A stretch of DNA of 64,000 bases from Trichobilharzia regenti (lineage: Eukaryota > Platyhelminthes > Trematoda > Strigeidida > Schistosomatidae). Every line of letters begins with the position of its first letter. Within the stretch, counting starts at the first letter, position 1. Positions 10,780-21,689 of the stretch are shown in pieces. The notes under the pieces were generated by a model. The model saw nothing but the letters and a program-made list of their open reading frames with translations, made no database searches and was not told the DNA's origin. The position numbers were made by a program, and so were the translations under genes. The stretch lies in NCBI GenBank assembly GCA_944472135.2, contig OX235263.1:5501517-5565516 (forward strand), written 5' to 3'.

Positions 10780-10850
10780 TTTTTCCTTCACGTTCCCAGT
10801 GGAACCATACGGCTTCAAGCTAGAGACTTTAAGTTTCTGTAAAACTATTT
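10780..10850 (-). mobile_element. SINE family C 3' end, truncated
   Basis: On the minus strand: CTTAAAGTCTCTAGCTTGAA, GCCGTATGGTTCCACTGGGA, ACGTGAAGGAAAAAG. This is the LINE-like tail of family C without its tRNA head. Confidence 0.75.
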
Positions 10851-11019
10851 AACATACTAGTTACTAGTGTCCAATCAAAGTATCCCAGTGAATGAAAACC
10901 CGTGAAACTTGGTTATATTTAATTCAGAGATATTACCACTAAAACTAAGTTGAAAATTTTTCAAGCCGTGACCAGTAGGGTACAGCAGGTCGGAGATGAG
11001 GCAGTAACTCATCGAAGAA

Positions 11020-11305
11020 GACATTGAGAAGTGGTCGCGCTATGTCGTGAATTGGCAGAAGTTAGAATTCATGGGTCCATTGGATCGGGTCCCAGTGGCT
11101 CAATGGTATACAAGCTCGCCTTGTAACCAGAAGGTCCTGGGTTCGAACCCCGGTGGGTGCGTACTGCTGAGGAGTCCCAAACTAGGACGAAACAGCTGTC
11201 CAGTACTCCCAGGTTTTCCAGTGGTTCTCTAACTGATGTCAGCTCATGATTAAATCCTCCATACAATCAAACCATATCCCTACAAAACCAACACTTGAAA
11301 ATTTT
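11020..11305 (+). mobile_element. SM-alpha-like SINE with intact hammerhead (family B)
   Basis: The copy contains ATTGGCAGAAGTTAGAATTC, then GGGTCCCAGTGGCTCAATGG (A-box-like), CTTGTAACCAGAAGGTCCTG, the B-box GGGTTCGAACCCC, the ribozyme (11161-11206), and the tail CTCTAACTGATGTCAGCTCA to ACAAAACCAACACTTGAAA. The layout, pol III boxes then hammerhead, is that of the schistosome SM-alpha retroposons. It is in the 13.5-kb AMPD intron, antisense to the gene. Confidence 0.88.
11161..11206 (+). ncRNA. Hammerhead ribozyme, intact core
   Basis: All parts are visible: stem I GTACTG (11161-11166) pairs with CAGTAC (11201-11206); core CTGAGGA (11167-11173) fits CUGANGA; stem II GTCC/GGAC closes a CAAACTA loop; GAAA is at 11189-11192; a very short stem III CAG/CTG has no proper loop; the cleavage triplet GTC ends at 11200. 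The near-absent stem III is known from retroposon hammerheads, which are thought to work as dimers. Activity itself is inferred. Confidence 0.85.
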
Positions 11306-12179
11306 TCAAAATAATCATAATTACTCTGATGTTTACATAATCGGAGTATATACGTACGTAAGTACATACATACATACATAAATGTCATGTGACTCATTTT
11401 CATCTCTTGATAGCTTAGCTTTGAGTAAGAATCTACTCACATAATAGAAAACTTTGCTCTCAACTGGAGAGAGTTGTTTTGTTATTGTTTGCTTATTTTT
11501 CATTAATTTTCTTTTCCTTACTCCCTCACTCATACAACATTTTCGTTTGTTTGTTTGTTTATTTATTTTATTCACTTATTAAAACAGCTTTGTGATCAAT
11601 TTCAATTCAAAAATTGCGGCTTGCTTCTTTTCGTTTGAAACAATAAACACATTGTATAATTCAACCAATCGAAATTAAGAATGCCCTGGGCAGATAGCTG
11701 ACATTTGATTGGTTGAAAGTAAGGTCGATTATAAATGACCTTTGTGAATAGCAAAATGAGAGAGGGAGAGAGAGAGGCGAGTGAAGCATACTGACAGTGT
11801 ACGGGAAAAAATAACAATAATAATAATGATAATGACTCGAATCAAATTCTCAGGAGGATTAATAGGTAGAACACGTGTTGAGAGATTAAAAATTCATACC
11901 CTAGGAGGCAATAAAATGAGTATACATCATTTAATGAACCAGTTCGATGTATATTATTTTTTTATCACTGATATAATAATCCCTTAACTTCCGAGTGAAA
12001 CACAACACTTCATCTCTATTTCATCCTATTGTTTGCTGACTTCACGATTGCCTATGGACTTTTATTTCTTCCTCACACAGTCATCATCTACTTCAATGTC
12101 AACCACGGACACAAACCAAACTTGTCGACCTCACGTCACGGGGTTCACCACCGGCTAGGCAAATAATGTCATTTGAATG

Positions 12180-13400
12180 TCTCCCCATTGCGTCCCGTAA
12201 CAATCTCTATTTTATTTAGCACATATATCACCAATGATATTTCTAATTGTGGTGGAATGGATTATGCGTCAAACAGTAGGAAACGAGAAGACTGGGATAT
12301 CCTGGACCGACGTGAAGAACCTAGAAGACCTGAATTTCGCGCGTGGATGATTTATGTTTGATGTCACACAAAATCGAAGACTTACAAGCGAAAACTGACC
12401 GACAAACTGGTCGGTGTGTTGGTGGCACAGTGGTTAGGACTCTCGCCGACCATGCACATGGTCCGGGGTTCGAGCCCGCACCGACGCACACCTGATATCT
12501 ATGGTCGGCCTGCAAAATTTGGGCTACCGATATCCATGCTGAAAATTCCATACTTGTACCAAAAATACAGTGTGGAATCAAGCTGTAAATCAAAAATCAA
12601 AAAAATAAGCAGCCGGCGAAGACAGGACTCCAGGTGAAAATAGGCAAGACGGAGGTTATGAAAATAACCAACCAACCAACAACAACATTCAGCGTCAATC
12701 CCCGTCAACGGGAGAGATTTGAAAGAGGTTACTTCATTCACTTATCTAGCATTGAGCATTGGCTCAACTGCAGGATGTCAGAACGGACGAGGATGTCAAA
12801 TCGAGCGAGAATCGGGAAGGCAGGCGAGAAACACACACATTCATCAACCTGAAACCAATCTGGAAATCTTCGTCACTCAACACAGCATCAACAACAAAAT
12901 TCAGTCGGATTTTCAATACAAACAACGTCAAGCCAGTCAGCTCTTATATACGGATCAGAAACATAAAGAATATTTCCAACAGCCTGTTGTAGACCTACCT
13001 TTATCAACCAACAAATGTCTTCACTGGCTCTCTACTGAAGATCAGATGGCCGGGCCGGAAAAAATCACCAACAAGAAACTATGGGAACAAACAAACAAAA
13101 CAAGAAGGAATCGCAGGAGAAAGTGGAGATGGATTGGACACTCGCTGAAGAGGCCGTCGCTGGGTGACATCGCGCGCGCGTCAGGCCATCATTCGAGTGG
13201 AACCAGGCCGAAAGGGAAGCGGCGAGTGAGACGTCAGTGCAAGGGTGACATGGAGGAGACCGTGTGAAGAGGAGTTGAAAGAGTATGGACTAACGTGGAT
13301 GGAGGTGAAAAGTATGGCAGAAGACAGAAGCAAGCATAGACGTGCAGTTGAAGCCCTACGTTCCACTAGAAACGCAAGGGAACAATAATAATGGGTCTGA
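12180..13400 (+). mobile_element. RTE-like LINE, variant subfamily, split by a SINE
   Basis: Plus-strand relic reading SPMIFLIVVEWIMRQT-like residues, then after the SINE KTEVMKITNQ, and KWRWIGHSLKRPSLGDIARA. It ends GAAGCCCTACGTTCCACTAG, AACGCAAGGGAACAATAATAA. A sister copy lies antisense at 26215-27250 and a third at 45035-45665; they share the C-terminal variant HSL-RP-LGDIARASG. The frame is broken. Confidence 0.85.
12410..12606 (+). mobile_element. tRNA-derived SINE (family A) inside an RTE-like LINE
   Basis: Same order as the copy at 4250: GGTGGCACAGTGGTTAGG, CATGCACATGGTCCGGGGTT, B-box GGTTCGAGCCC, CACCTGATATCTATGGTCGG, TTGTACCAAAAATACAGTGT and an A-rich end. The homologous LINE at about 27070 lacks it, which fixes the empty site ACTGGTCAAAGAAGCAGCC. 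Confidence 0.9.
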
Positions 13401-14180
13401 AGCCTATTCAAAATGTTTTCACTATCGAACGAATCAAGTCTTCGAAAACCTCGATTAATAAAAAAGGAGGGTTGGGCGTGAAAAAAGTGACCCTAACCCC
13501 CAAAAACCAATCAAACCGCTACAGAAACTTCAACGCAAAATAAAAATATTAAAAACACAAAATGGATGAAGATGGAATGACGTAGGCTAGTGAAGGCCAT
13601 CGGTTCGACATACGGCAACCTGCTTAAACCCTGGGCTACCAAAATTTTCCGTCACTTCTATAGCTTGCATCTGATTACTTGGATTTATTTTGTTTTAATT
13701 ATTCACTTATGTGTCCAAATCGTATTACTTACTCTCGCGATTATTTAAAATGTTTTCAACCTGCGGATTCATGTGTTTATAATAACCTTAAGAAAAAGCA
13801 TCATGGTGGGTAGTGGCAACGATCCTTAGAGTGTACTCCAATGCATCATCTCAGCTAACTGTTCCTGTGATTATGAGCACAAAGTGTAGGTCATTACTGA
13901 ACAAGATTAATTACTTGGATGCTCTATTATGTCCAAATATTTACCGTAATATAGGTGTAATAAAACAACGCTCCACGATTCATATGATGACAATTTAATC
14001 TCCTTGAGTGGTTTCAATATGTACAGACAAGAATGAAGCAGTTCAAGGAAGAAGCTAGACGGTGGTGTTGCTACTTTTATCAATTCTCAGTGGTCTGTTG
14101 CCGACAATGTCTGCTTTAAATTCTAAAAGATAATATTGCCTACATATAACTTTCAAATGTCGACCTAAACACCTGTCTAA
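13401..14180. other. Intron stretch, no element recognised
   Basis: AT-rich sequence with no coding signal beyond chance ORFs and no match I can see to other repeats in the window. Confidence 0.5.
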
Positions 14181-14185
14181 GTACA

Positions 14186-14405
14186 GTGCGTCGGTGGCAC
14201 AGTGGTTAGGACTCTCACCGACCATGCACATGGTCCGAGGTTCGATCCTCTGCCGACGCACACCTGATATCTATGGCGGCCTGCGAATTTTGGGCTACCG
14301 ATATCCATGCTGAAAATTCCATACTTGTACCAAAAATACAGTGTGGAATCAAGCTGTAACCAAAAATAATAAAAAAAATAATAAAAATAATAAAATAAAA
14401 TAAAA
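14186..14405 (+). mobile_element. tRNA-derived SINE (family A), best preserved head
   Basis: The first 76 bases (14186-14261) still look like a tRNA: GTGCGTCGG at the 5' end pairs with CCGACGCAC at 14253-14261, with an A-box GGCACAGTGGTT and B-box GGTTCGATCCT. The body and an AATAAAA-type tail follow. It ends 150 bases from the AMPD donor at 14554. Confidence 0.92.
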
Positions 14406-14554
14406 ATTCATTTTTATCACGAGCATTTACGTCACACCTTGTTGTAGCGCTTTAGAATCAGCATTATTATTAATACGGGTGACACTACTATGTATATATA
14501 TAATCTCAGCAAGATAAATAAACATATTGAAACAACAGTTTTGATAAAACTTAC

Positions 14555-14711
14555 TTGAGCAAGATAATAGAGGTATTGAAGGACAGGAGCTTTACGTAAC
14601 AATAGACCATGATTAATACTTTCAGCCAATAGAAAGCATGTAACCAAGTGATTAATATTTCCAGCCTCACCAGAATGTGGTCTAAATGAGAAGGTGTTCA
14701 ATCCACGATGA
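14555..14711 (-). CDS. AMPD: AMP deaminase exon, FRPHSGEAG active-site block
   Basis: One base plus 52 codons: [38 protein letters not shown] and [23 protein letters not shown] holds the histidine and glutamate of the metal and catalytic site. Acceptor is TTTCTTCAG|T behind a ten-T tract and donor CAA|GTAAGT. Phase fits both neighbours. Confidence 0.96.
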
Positions 14712-14784
14712 CTGAAGAAATTTTGAGGAGGCAAAAAAAAAAGAATTAGGGTGTAATAATTATTGATTGTCACAAAAAAGTAGC

Positions 14785-14870
14785 ACCTGTGCTTCAGATA
14801 ATGGTGTAACAACAGAAGACAAGGGCCAGGCAACAGATCGTTTATTTAGGAAATCAACACATATTTATAT
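14785..14870 (-). repeat. Fragment of repeat R
   Basis: The stretch around GTAACAACAGAAGACAAGGG and ACAGATCGTTTATTTAGG is the terminal part of the repeat at 23575-23950, inverted, and abuts a family B SINE. Confidence 0.7.
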
Positions 14871-15245
14871 GGTTACAAGATTTCATCATGAGCTGACGTT
14901 AGTTAGGGAACCATGGGAAAAACTTGGAAGTACTGAACAGTTGTTTCATCCAAGTTTGGGACTCTTCATCAGTACGCACCCACCACTATTGTTTGAACCC
15001 AGGACCTTCTGGTTACAAGGCAAGCTAGCTCGTAGACCATTTAGCCACTAGGACCAGATTAGATGGCCAACCCATGAATTCTAACTTCTGCCAATTCACG
15101 ATATAGCGCAACCGCTAGCCAATGTCTTCGACGAGTATTTGTCCTCACACCCGACCTGCTGCACCCTCCTACTGGTCACGATTTCTCACTAGAACCCCAG
15201 GTAACTACGTACTTGAATCAGGAAAGCCGCTAGTGAGCATCTCAA
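14868..15245 (-). mobile_element. Hammerhead SINE, long form (family B)
   Basis: A near full-length minus copy. From its 5' side it carries GCTCACTAGCG, GTGAGGACAAATACTCG, AGAATTCATGGGTTGGCC, the tRNA-like part with GGGTTCAAACAATAG as B-box, and the ribozyme region. The core reads ATGAAGA after GTACTG, so the essential first C is an A; the ribozyme is expected to be dead. Confidence 0.85.
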
Positions 15246-15249
15246 TCAC

Positions 15250-15462
15250 ATTCAAGTGTTGGTTTGTAGGGATTTGATTGGTTGCGGATTTCATCATGAG
15301 CTGACATTAGTTACAGAACCATTGGAGAAGCTAGGAGTACTGAACAGCAGAAGTGAGAATTCATGGCCCATTGGATCGGGTTCCGGTGGCTAAATGATCT
15401 ACAAGCTAGGTCGCCTTGTAACCAGAAGGTCCTGAGTTCGAATCCCTGTAATGGATGTGTAA
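15250..15462. mobile_element. Two family B SINE pieces joined in opposite orientation
   Basis: 15250-15348 is the 3' tail of the SINE on the minus strand (TTCAAGTGTTGGTTTGTAGG onward). At 15349 it switches to the plus-strand 5' part (CAGAAGTGAGAATTCATGGC, GATCGGGTTCCGGTGGCTAA, GAGTTCGAATCCC). The ribozyme is absent from both pieces. Confidence 0.8.
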
Positions 15463-16084
15463 GATAAGATAAGATAATTTGGCTAGCAGTCAGCTCTCAC
15501 CACAATGGTACTCAGCCACCGGCACATTATGGACGAATAAAAGAGGTATATAAATATAGTTTAATTCCCTGTGAGCCACTAGAAAGCTCAGAAAGAGAGG
15601 GAAGGAGGTTGAGGATGAGGCTAGCAACCCTGCCCGCCGCCCGCCCCGTAAAAATAACCGACGGCTAGTCAAACTTCAAAGCTCGATGAGCCTTAAATCC
15701 AGCGTCAAACACGGAACACCAGAAAATGATGCTTTACGTCAACAAGTCAAAAACGAAATGCACAGCTGACAAACGTTTACAGTTTCGTTTCAATAAAACA
15801 GAATAAGAAACCGTATTGGCTTTTTGCCAGAAGAATCCATAGCATTTGTACGGAGAATAGATTGTGTAAGGAATTGGATATTCAATCTCCATGACCGATA
15901 AACATTTAAACAGAAAGATTTATGTTCTGTGAAACTTCGATGTGACGAAGACATTACAATAATTAGTGATGTTGTCCAAAGGAGCCGGTCGTCTACAACA
16001 ATTCGAAGGACATCCTTTGCCGCATCTCATCTTCTACACACATGCTCTTGTTCACTAGAACGTCAAACAAAAAATCCCTACTTT
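15463..16084. other. Intron stretch with a short piece of repeat R
   Basis: 15480-15520 (TGGCTAGCAGTCAGCTCTCA) matches the start of repeat R inverted. The rest has no recognised element; the minus-strand ORF around 15490-15672 looks like chance. Confidence 0.45.
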
Positions 16085-16432
16085 AAAGTATAAGTATATA
16101 GGGACGATTTCATCATGAGCTGACATCAGTTACAGAAACACTGGAGAGAACCTGGGAGGACATTCACTCAACGAAGACGTGGCTAGGTGGTTTGCGCTAT
16201 GTCGATAATTAGCAAAAGTTAGAATTCATAGGCCACTGGATCGGGTAGCAGTGGCTTAATGGTCTATGAGCTCACTGGCCTTGTAACCAGAAGACCTTGT
16301 GTCCAAACCCTACCATGTGGGTGCGTACTGATGAAGAGCCTCAAAATGAGACGAAACAACTGTCTGTCTAGTATCCCCTGATTTCCAATGGTTTTCTAAC
16401 TAAATACTCATATGTGTATGACTGTAGGATTC
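16085..16432 (+). mobile_element. Hammerhead SINE (family B)
   Basis: A plus-strand copy with GGATCGGGTAGCAGTGGCTT, GTAACCAGAAGACCTTGTGT, and GTACTGATGAAGAGCCTCAA. The ribozyme core has the C-to-A change and a weakened stem II. It is preceded by a 3' tail piece (CATCATGAGCTGACATCAGT) of another copy, inverted. Confidence 0.82.
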
Positions 16433-16631
16433 AGCTTAACAATCGGTATGTGTAATACACTTATGTCGACCGACTAAACGTAAGTATATATATATATGTA
16501 TGTGACACATAGCATTTTAATTAAGTATCAGAAGACTAATTAATCCACTCACGCAACCAAAAAAAAGTCAGTAGTGAAATGTGATTAACACATGACTACT
16601 TTTGCTTACGTCAGTCATTGCATAGTTATAA

Positions 16632-16815
16632 CGTGCATCGGTGGCACAGTGGTTAGGACATTCGCCGACCGTGCACATAGTCCGGGGTTCGATCCCAAGC
16701 CGACACACACACCTGATATCAATGGTCGGTCTTCTAAATTTGGGCTACCGATATCACATTACTAAAAATTCCATACTTGTACAATAATACTGTGTGGAAT
16801 GAAGATATAATAAGA
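16632..16815 (+). mobile_element. tRNA-derived SINE (family A)
   Basis: GTGCATCGGTGGCACAGTGG, B-box GGTTCGATCCC, CACCTGATATCAATGGTCGG and ACTGTGTGGAATGAAGATAT. It is slightly diverged and has a short tail. Confidence 0.88.
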
Positions 16816-17299
16816 TTTAGGCCAAGTCATTTCTCATATCCAAGTCTAAATGTTCTGCGATTCATCCTTATCAATGAAGTGATTGGTTCGTACTAATGAA
16901 AGAAAAAAAGATTTCTCAAATTATGACACAACCAAACTGTTTATAGCCTCAACCTCCAGGCTATCCAAAAAGGATTTCAGTCCATGGTCCAACTTAAATC
17001 ACTACCTTTGTAAGCTGAAGAACTCTTGACGTTGACAGGTGCCTTCCATTGGCTGGCTTAGTGTGTCAACCTAAAACCTTGCATAGAAGTACAGCAACTC
17101 GAGTTGTCCAACTCTACATGTAGAAGACAAAGTTACAGAGAAGAGAGAAAAAATTATTATTCTCCGTTGAGAAAGGTAGTGACTAGGCATGCGTCAAACG
17201 TGTCCCAGCCATCTCATAATTGATTTAGCATCACTACTTCATCAACTGACCCACCTTCCTTAGCAAACATGCTGAACTTTTCAAATTATAAAACCAGGA
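16816..17299. other. Intron stretch, nothing recognised
   Basis: No repeat match or coding signal that I can see. Confidence 0.5.
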
Positions 17300-18050
17300 A
17301 TGCTCAAATATTAACAGTCAGTCTGAACGAAGAATATTCTTTTCACCATAATTTCTCCTCTTCAGGTTCTTACAATTATAAAATATAAAATTTGTTGTCG
17401 TTACAATACTGGCCATTTATGCGGAGAGTACATTTCTAAAGTAGACAAACAGATTAGGTAAGGGGTGTCAAAATAAATAATCATTATTCGTTATAATTTA
17501 GGGCCTTCATGCAAACATTCCCTCAATACTATCGAATTTTCATTTATATATCCGGACTTATTATTAGTTATATTATCTCTTTTCTCAATATATGCCTCCA
17601 CCTGTTTCATTTCACATATTCGTTATTTCATTATGAACCACCTCTCATCGCAGTCTTACTATCTCCTGTTTAACACAGACCACTTTGTACTAGCCACTCA
17701 CCTGACACCTTTTATAACATTGAACTGACTTGTCAATTTGCCTACCCCACACTCTACAAATCTATTATGACTAATCACCACCATTGTCTCCCGTTTTACA
17801 ATATCTTGTAATCGATTTCAGCCTAACACGATGTTTGTCACACAAATACGACTATTTATATTTTGACACCCCATAACTACTAATCTGTTATTCTACGTTA
17901 AAAAATGTATCAACAGCATAACTAACTGGCCATTAACGTAACGACAACAAATATAATTTATAGTTGTAAGAACCTGAAGAGGAGAAATTATGGGGAAAAG
18001 AATATTCTTCGTTCGTTCAGATTGACATTTAATTCCTGTAATATGGGAAT
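17300..18050. repeat. Long inverted repeat with PLE-tail-like arms
   Basis: Arms of roughly 190 bases (17300-17495 and 17850-18050) are inverted copies with about 85% identity by eye. Outer parts share GAACGAAGAATATTCTTTTC and AATTTCTCCTCTTCAGGTTC; inner parts share GGGGTGTCAAAATA. The motif GTAAGAACCTGAAGAGGAG, pointing outward to the right in the right arm, resembles the 3' tail of PLE copies. The 350-base middle has no ORF. It ends just left of AMPD exon 18364-18114. Confidence 0.8.
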
Positions 18051-18113
18051 ATTTCACACTATTAAATCTTATACTCAAAAAATGGTTTCTAGGTAAACAA
18101 AATTCTCACTCAC

Positions 18114-18364
18114 CTTCTAAATTGATTCAACTGAGCTATATTAGCATACATGTAGAAAATATAATAAGAATAAGGTGGATTCTCATTTAAATCATACTCA
18201 TCCGGTGTTGGCGTAGAGATATTGAAGACAATCTTATCCGACTTGGATTCATCGTCTACAGAATCGAAACCAGTGACATACTGGAGAAATGCATGCAACT
18301 CAGGATGTGATTTAGGATTGGCAGTGACTTCAAATAATGGTTGGAAAACATTTGTAATAATGTC
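18114..18364 (-). CDS. AMPD: AMP deaminase exon, FDSVDDESK block
   Basis: Eighty-three codons plus two bases. The exon starts DIITNVFQPLFEVTANPKSH, continues PELHAFLQYVTG, FDSVDDESKSDK, and ends NPPYSYYIFYMYANIAQLNQ plus FR. FDSVDDESK and the YYxYYMxANxxxLN helix are family signatures. Acceptor is CTTTCCAG|GAC and donor AGAAG|GTGAGT. The AG left over completes a codon with the T that opens exon 14711-14555. Confidence 0.96.
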
Positions 18365-18399
18365 CTGGAAAGGGGGAAAAATGATGATTATCTATACTT

Positions 18400-19085
18400 A
18401 GTGTAGTGACGTCAGGAAACCAAAATCAGCTACAGAGAGATCAGTAGAAACCAGGGAATACTGGACAGAGTTGTTTCACCTTAGACTGGGACTCTTCTTC
18501 AACAAAATACACCAACAACCTTACCAAGTATTGAACCAAAGATATGGAGGGTATGATTAGTCAATTACTTGAACCTGAATCCAGTAAACCGTGAATTCTA
18601 ACTTTATAATAAAGTGTGTTAGCTGGCAAGAATTTGATTGGTCACAAGTTTGATCCCAACCTGACATCAGTAGCAGAATCATGTGAGAAGACTAGGGAAT
18701 GTTGGATAGCTGTTTCGTCCTACTTTCAGACTCCGGAAAAATATGCACCCACCGCAGCTCGAAAATAGGACTTCTTGGTTATACAACCAGCTCTCATTAT
18801 CCTCGACCAATACCTTCAAAGCAGCATCCACACCTCACTGTGAAATGTCAGATCGTGATAGTCACAGATATTCAGTTGAGCTCATCAAGGAGCTTGATCT
18901 AATGACCTGAAGGTCCCTGCGTTAATCCCTAGTAAGGATATGAGTGTATACTACTGGGGAGTCCAAAACTTGGACGAAACCGCTGTCCAGTAATCCCTGG
19001 TGACTTTCAATGATCTCTCTAAATGATTCTGTTGGTTTGTGACAGAAATCCTACAACTGAAATTCATTCAAACCCCTACAAACAC
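18400..19085. mobile_element. Cluster of degenerate family B SINEs
   Basis: Three pieces: minus 18400-18600 (TTGTTTCACCTTAGACTGGG region), minus 18615-18800 (TAGCTGTTTCGTCCTACTTT), and plus 18840-19085 (GGAGTCCAAAACTTGGACGA, AAACCGCTGTCCAGTAATCC). The last has the core CTGGGGA, one base off CUGANGA, with good stem II (GTCC/GGAC) and GAAA. Confidence 0.72.
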
Positions 19086-19561
19086 CCATAATCTTAATAT
19101 CACATAGTTATTGTTTAAACCCAGATTTTTCAGGGTACTATTCATATCGCAAGTAACAAAATTGTTTTTATTAAATCAGAATGGTAAAGTAAACAAAAGG
19201 TTTTTTTTGAAGGGGAGCCAAATACAAGTACAAGTGTATGTGGACGCACACTTAACACATCTAGTGAGGTGATCATTACGTCAGATAAAGAAACACACAC
19301 ACACAACAAAATCAGATCAATATAAAACTACAAACAAAAAAGTGTAAGTTCGAGTTTTCTATTTCACACACACACATATACAACAAATAAACAAACTTTG
19401 AAACTTTAATAACGTGTATGTAAATTGTTGTTGTGATACAATTGGCTCTGATAAGTTTTTTTTTAAAAAAAACTGGCAGTTTGTTGTAGCGTTTCGCCCT
19501 AACAAAAAAAAGGTGAGCTCTATAACTATATTCAATAACAGACGTCTGAATACATAAAAGT

Positions 19562-19620
19562 TTTCAAGTGTTGGTTTGTAGGGAATTGATTGGTTACAGG
19601 ATTTCATCATGAACTGACAT
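19562..19620 (-). mobile_element. Hammerhead SINE 3' tail, truncated
   Basis: TTCAAGTGTTGGTTTGTAGG to CATCATGAACTGACATTAG is the last 60 bases of family B, inverted, directly abutting a family C SINE. Confidence 0.85.
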
Positions 19621-19872
19621 TAGTTTTTTTAATCCCTTACGTTCCAAGTGGAACAAAGGTGGCTTCAAGCTAAAGGTTTGGAGTTTCGGTAGCAGTGATG
19701 GTTATTTTTACGGGATATGGTTGCTAACCTCATGCCCAACCTTTCCTCTTTACAAGTCTTATTACTAGCTTAGCGAGGTAAAGGGTGCGTCGATGACCGG
19801 GGATCGAACCCCGAGATATATGAGACGTGGTTGGTGAGCATCCCACCGTTGTGCCACGGACGTACGGCACGA
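19621..19872 (-). mobile_element. tRNA-derived SINE with LINE-like tail (family C)
   Basis: On the minus strand: tRNA-like head with GGCACAACGGTGGGATGCTC and B-box GGTTCGATCCCC, middle segment TAGCAACCATATCCCG, and a tail with TTGAAGCCACCTTTGTTCCA and ACGTAAGGGATT. The tail matches the 3' end of the RTE-like LINE. Its head abuts an RTE copy at 19873. Confidence 0.88.
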
Positions 19873-21640
19873 CATCATACTCCTGGCTATCTCAATCAGA
19901 ATACTAAGCCGCATCATCCTGGAGAGAATAAAACACACCGACTTGGATGAAAAACTTCGACCGGAACAGGCTGGATTCAGGAGGAATAAGTCATGCGTCG
20001 ATCGAATTGCAACACTACGGATCATCATTGAACACAGCTTAGAATGACAGTCAGCTCTCTACCTCACTCAACTTCATCGACTTTGAAAAAGCTTTCCACA
20101 GCGTCGACCGAGAGGTGATTTGACAACTACTTACTTCACTATTACCAAATGGTGCTGCAAACAATTATACAGCTTTCGCTTCCTCTTCACACAATCTCCT
20201 CCATGTAACTCTCTAACCCTTACTTAATTCATCGTTTCTTAATTGAATTCAACTACACAAGGCCTGGTAAGTGATGCCAGTCAACGATCTCTTCAGTATA
20301 CGTCTAATCCATCTCAATTATCTTCAGCAAATTTGTTGGGAGGTGGATTACCTGGTGAGCTGACTGCCAGTAAATTATTAACAGTCGTTAATCTATAAAT
20401 ATATACCAATGATGAATATCAATTGGCACAAAATAATGTGTATATTATATTTTGCTTTGTGTGCATATGATAGAAGTGTGTGGGCGGTGATTAGATTCCA
20501 GTTGCCTACATCCTCCCTCACCCCCCCCCCAGTGGCAGTTGATTTAATGCATATTTTTAATAAATCTGTTGCATTCACAAAATGAAATTTCAAATAATAA
20601 ATCTTCATTAAAACGTGTATTGCCAACAGAGTTCTGATTGTTTTCCACAAAAAAAAAAATAATAATTTGATACTTTCTCTTCATTAAAAAAAAAACAAGC
20701 TTACACTATTTTTGTTCTAGGAGGATAGAGCGCCCCACCCCCACCCCCCCTGTCCAACGAAAAATGAAACAGAAATGAAGATTTCAGACTGGCATGAATG
20801 CACTTCAAATTCCTAATTGCGGTGGACTGGACTATGCGGAAAAGGCATCAAAGATAGGACTTCACTTCAGGGGAACATAGAGAAAAAAGAGATGATGAAG
20901 ATTCCTGGACCACACCAACAGCAACAACAACAACAGACAACAATCAGCCAGCATAAATGGGAGGAACCTGAAAGAAACAACCTCCTTTACCTACCTACCT
21001 GGGAAGCATCGTTTCAACTACAGGCGGACGGAACTGATGAGGATACCAAAGCAGCTAGGACAGGGAAAGCAAGACAAGTTTTCATTACTCTCAAGCCTGT
21101 GTGGAGGTCAACACTCAGCATGAAAAGCAAAATCCGGATTTTCAATTTCAATGTGAAGTCAGTGCTACTTACTATACGGATCACAGACTTGGCCAGAGTG
21201 TCATGAAGGGCACCTCAAACAAACTACAGACCTTCATCAACAACTGTCTTCGCTCAATACTTCGCTGAAGATCAGATGGCCGGCCAAAAAACATCAGCGA
21301 CAAGAAGGGATCTCTGGCAATGGGCGAACCAACCAGGAACCTATTGTGCAACAAATATGCAGGAAGAAATAGAGGTGGATTGGCTGGCCACACTCTGAGA
21401 AAACAAACCATCAAGTGACATCACTAGACAGATCATCATCGCTCGAGTGGAACCCGAAAGGGAAGCAACGAGGTGGTCGTCAGTGTGACGGTGATTTGGA
21501 GGAGGTCATGTGAACAGGAGATGAAAGCATGTAGGCTGACTTGGAGCAAGGTGAAAACTCTAGCAGAGAACCAAACGCAATGGAGACGCGCGGCTGAAGC
21601 CTTATGTTCCTCTGGGAATTAAAGGAAATATTAATAATAG
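19873..21640 (+). mobile_element. RTE-like LINE, reverse transcriptase relic with internal inversion
   Basis: Plus-strand pieces: LERIKHTDLDEKLRPEQAGF, RRNKSCVDRIATLRIIIEHS, FIDFEKAFHSVDREVI (RT domain), then 20817-21640 with KARQVFITLKPVWRS, the C-terminal region and the end GAAGCCTTATGTTCCTCTGG, GGAAATATTAATAA. At 20168-20340 an antisense fragment of the same LINE is present, and 20341-20810 is unrecognised AT-rich sequence with C-runs. Frames are broken throughout. Confidence 0.85.
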
Positions 21641-21689
21641 TAACATGTTTCAGATGACAAGTTACGTAATTTGGAAAAACTTAGTCGGG

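Noticed and set aside
14186..14261. A functional tRNA gene
   Set aside because: The same head with the same downstream body occurs at 4.25, 12.4, 16.6 and 33.5 kb with A-rich tails, so it is a SINE head. The other heads (11.1, 29.07, 49.55 kb) are likewise parts of repeats.
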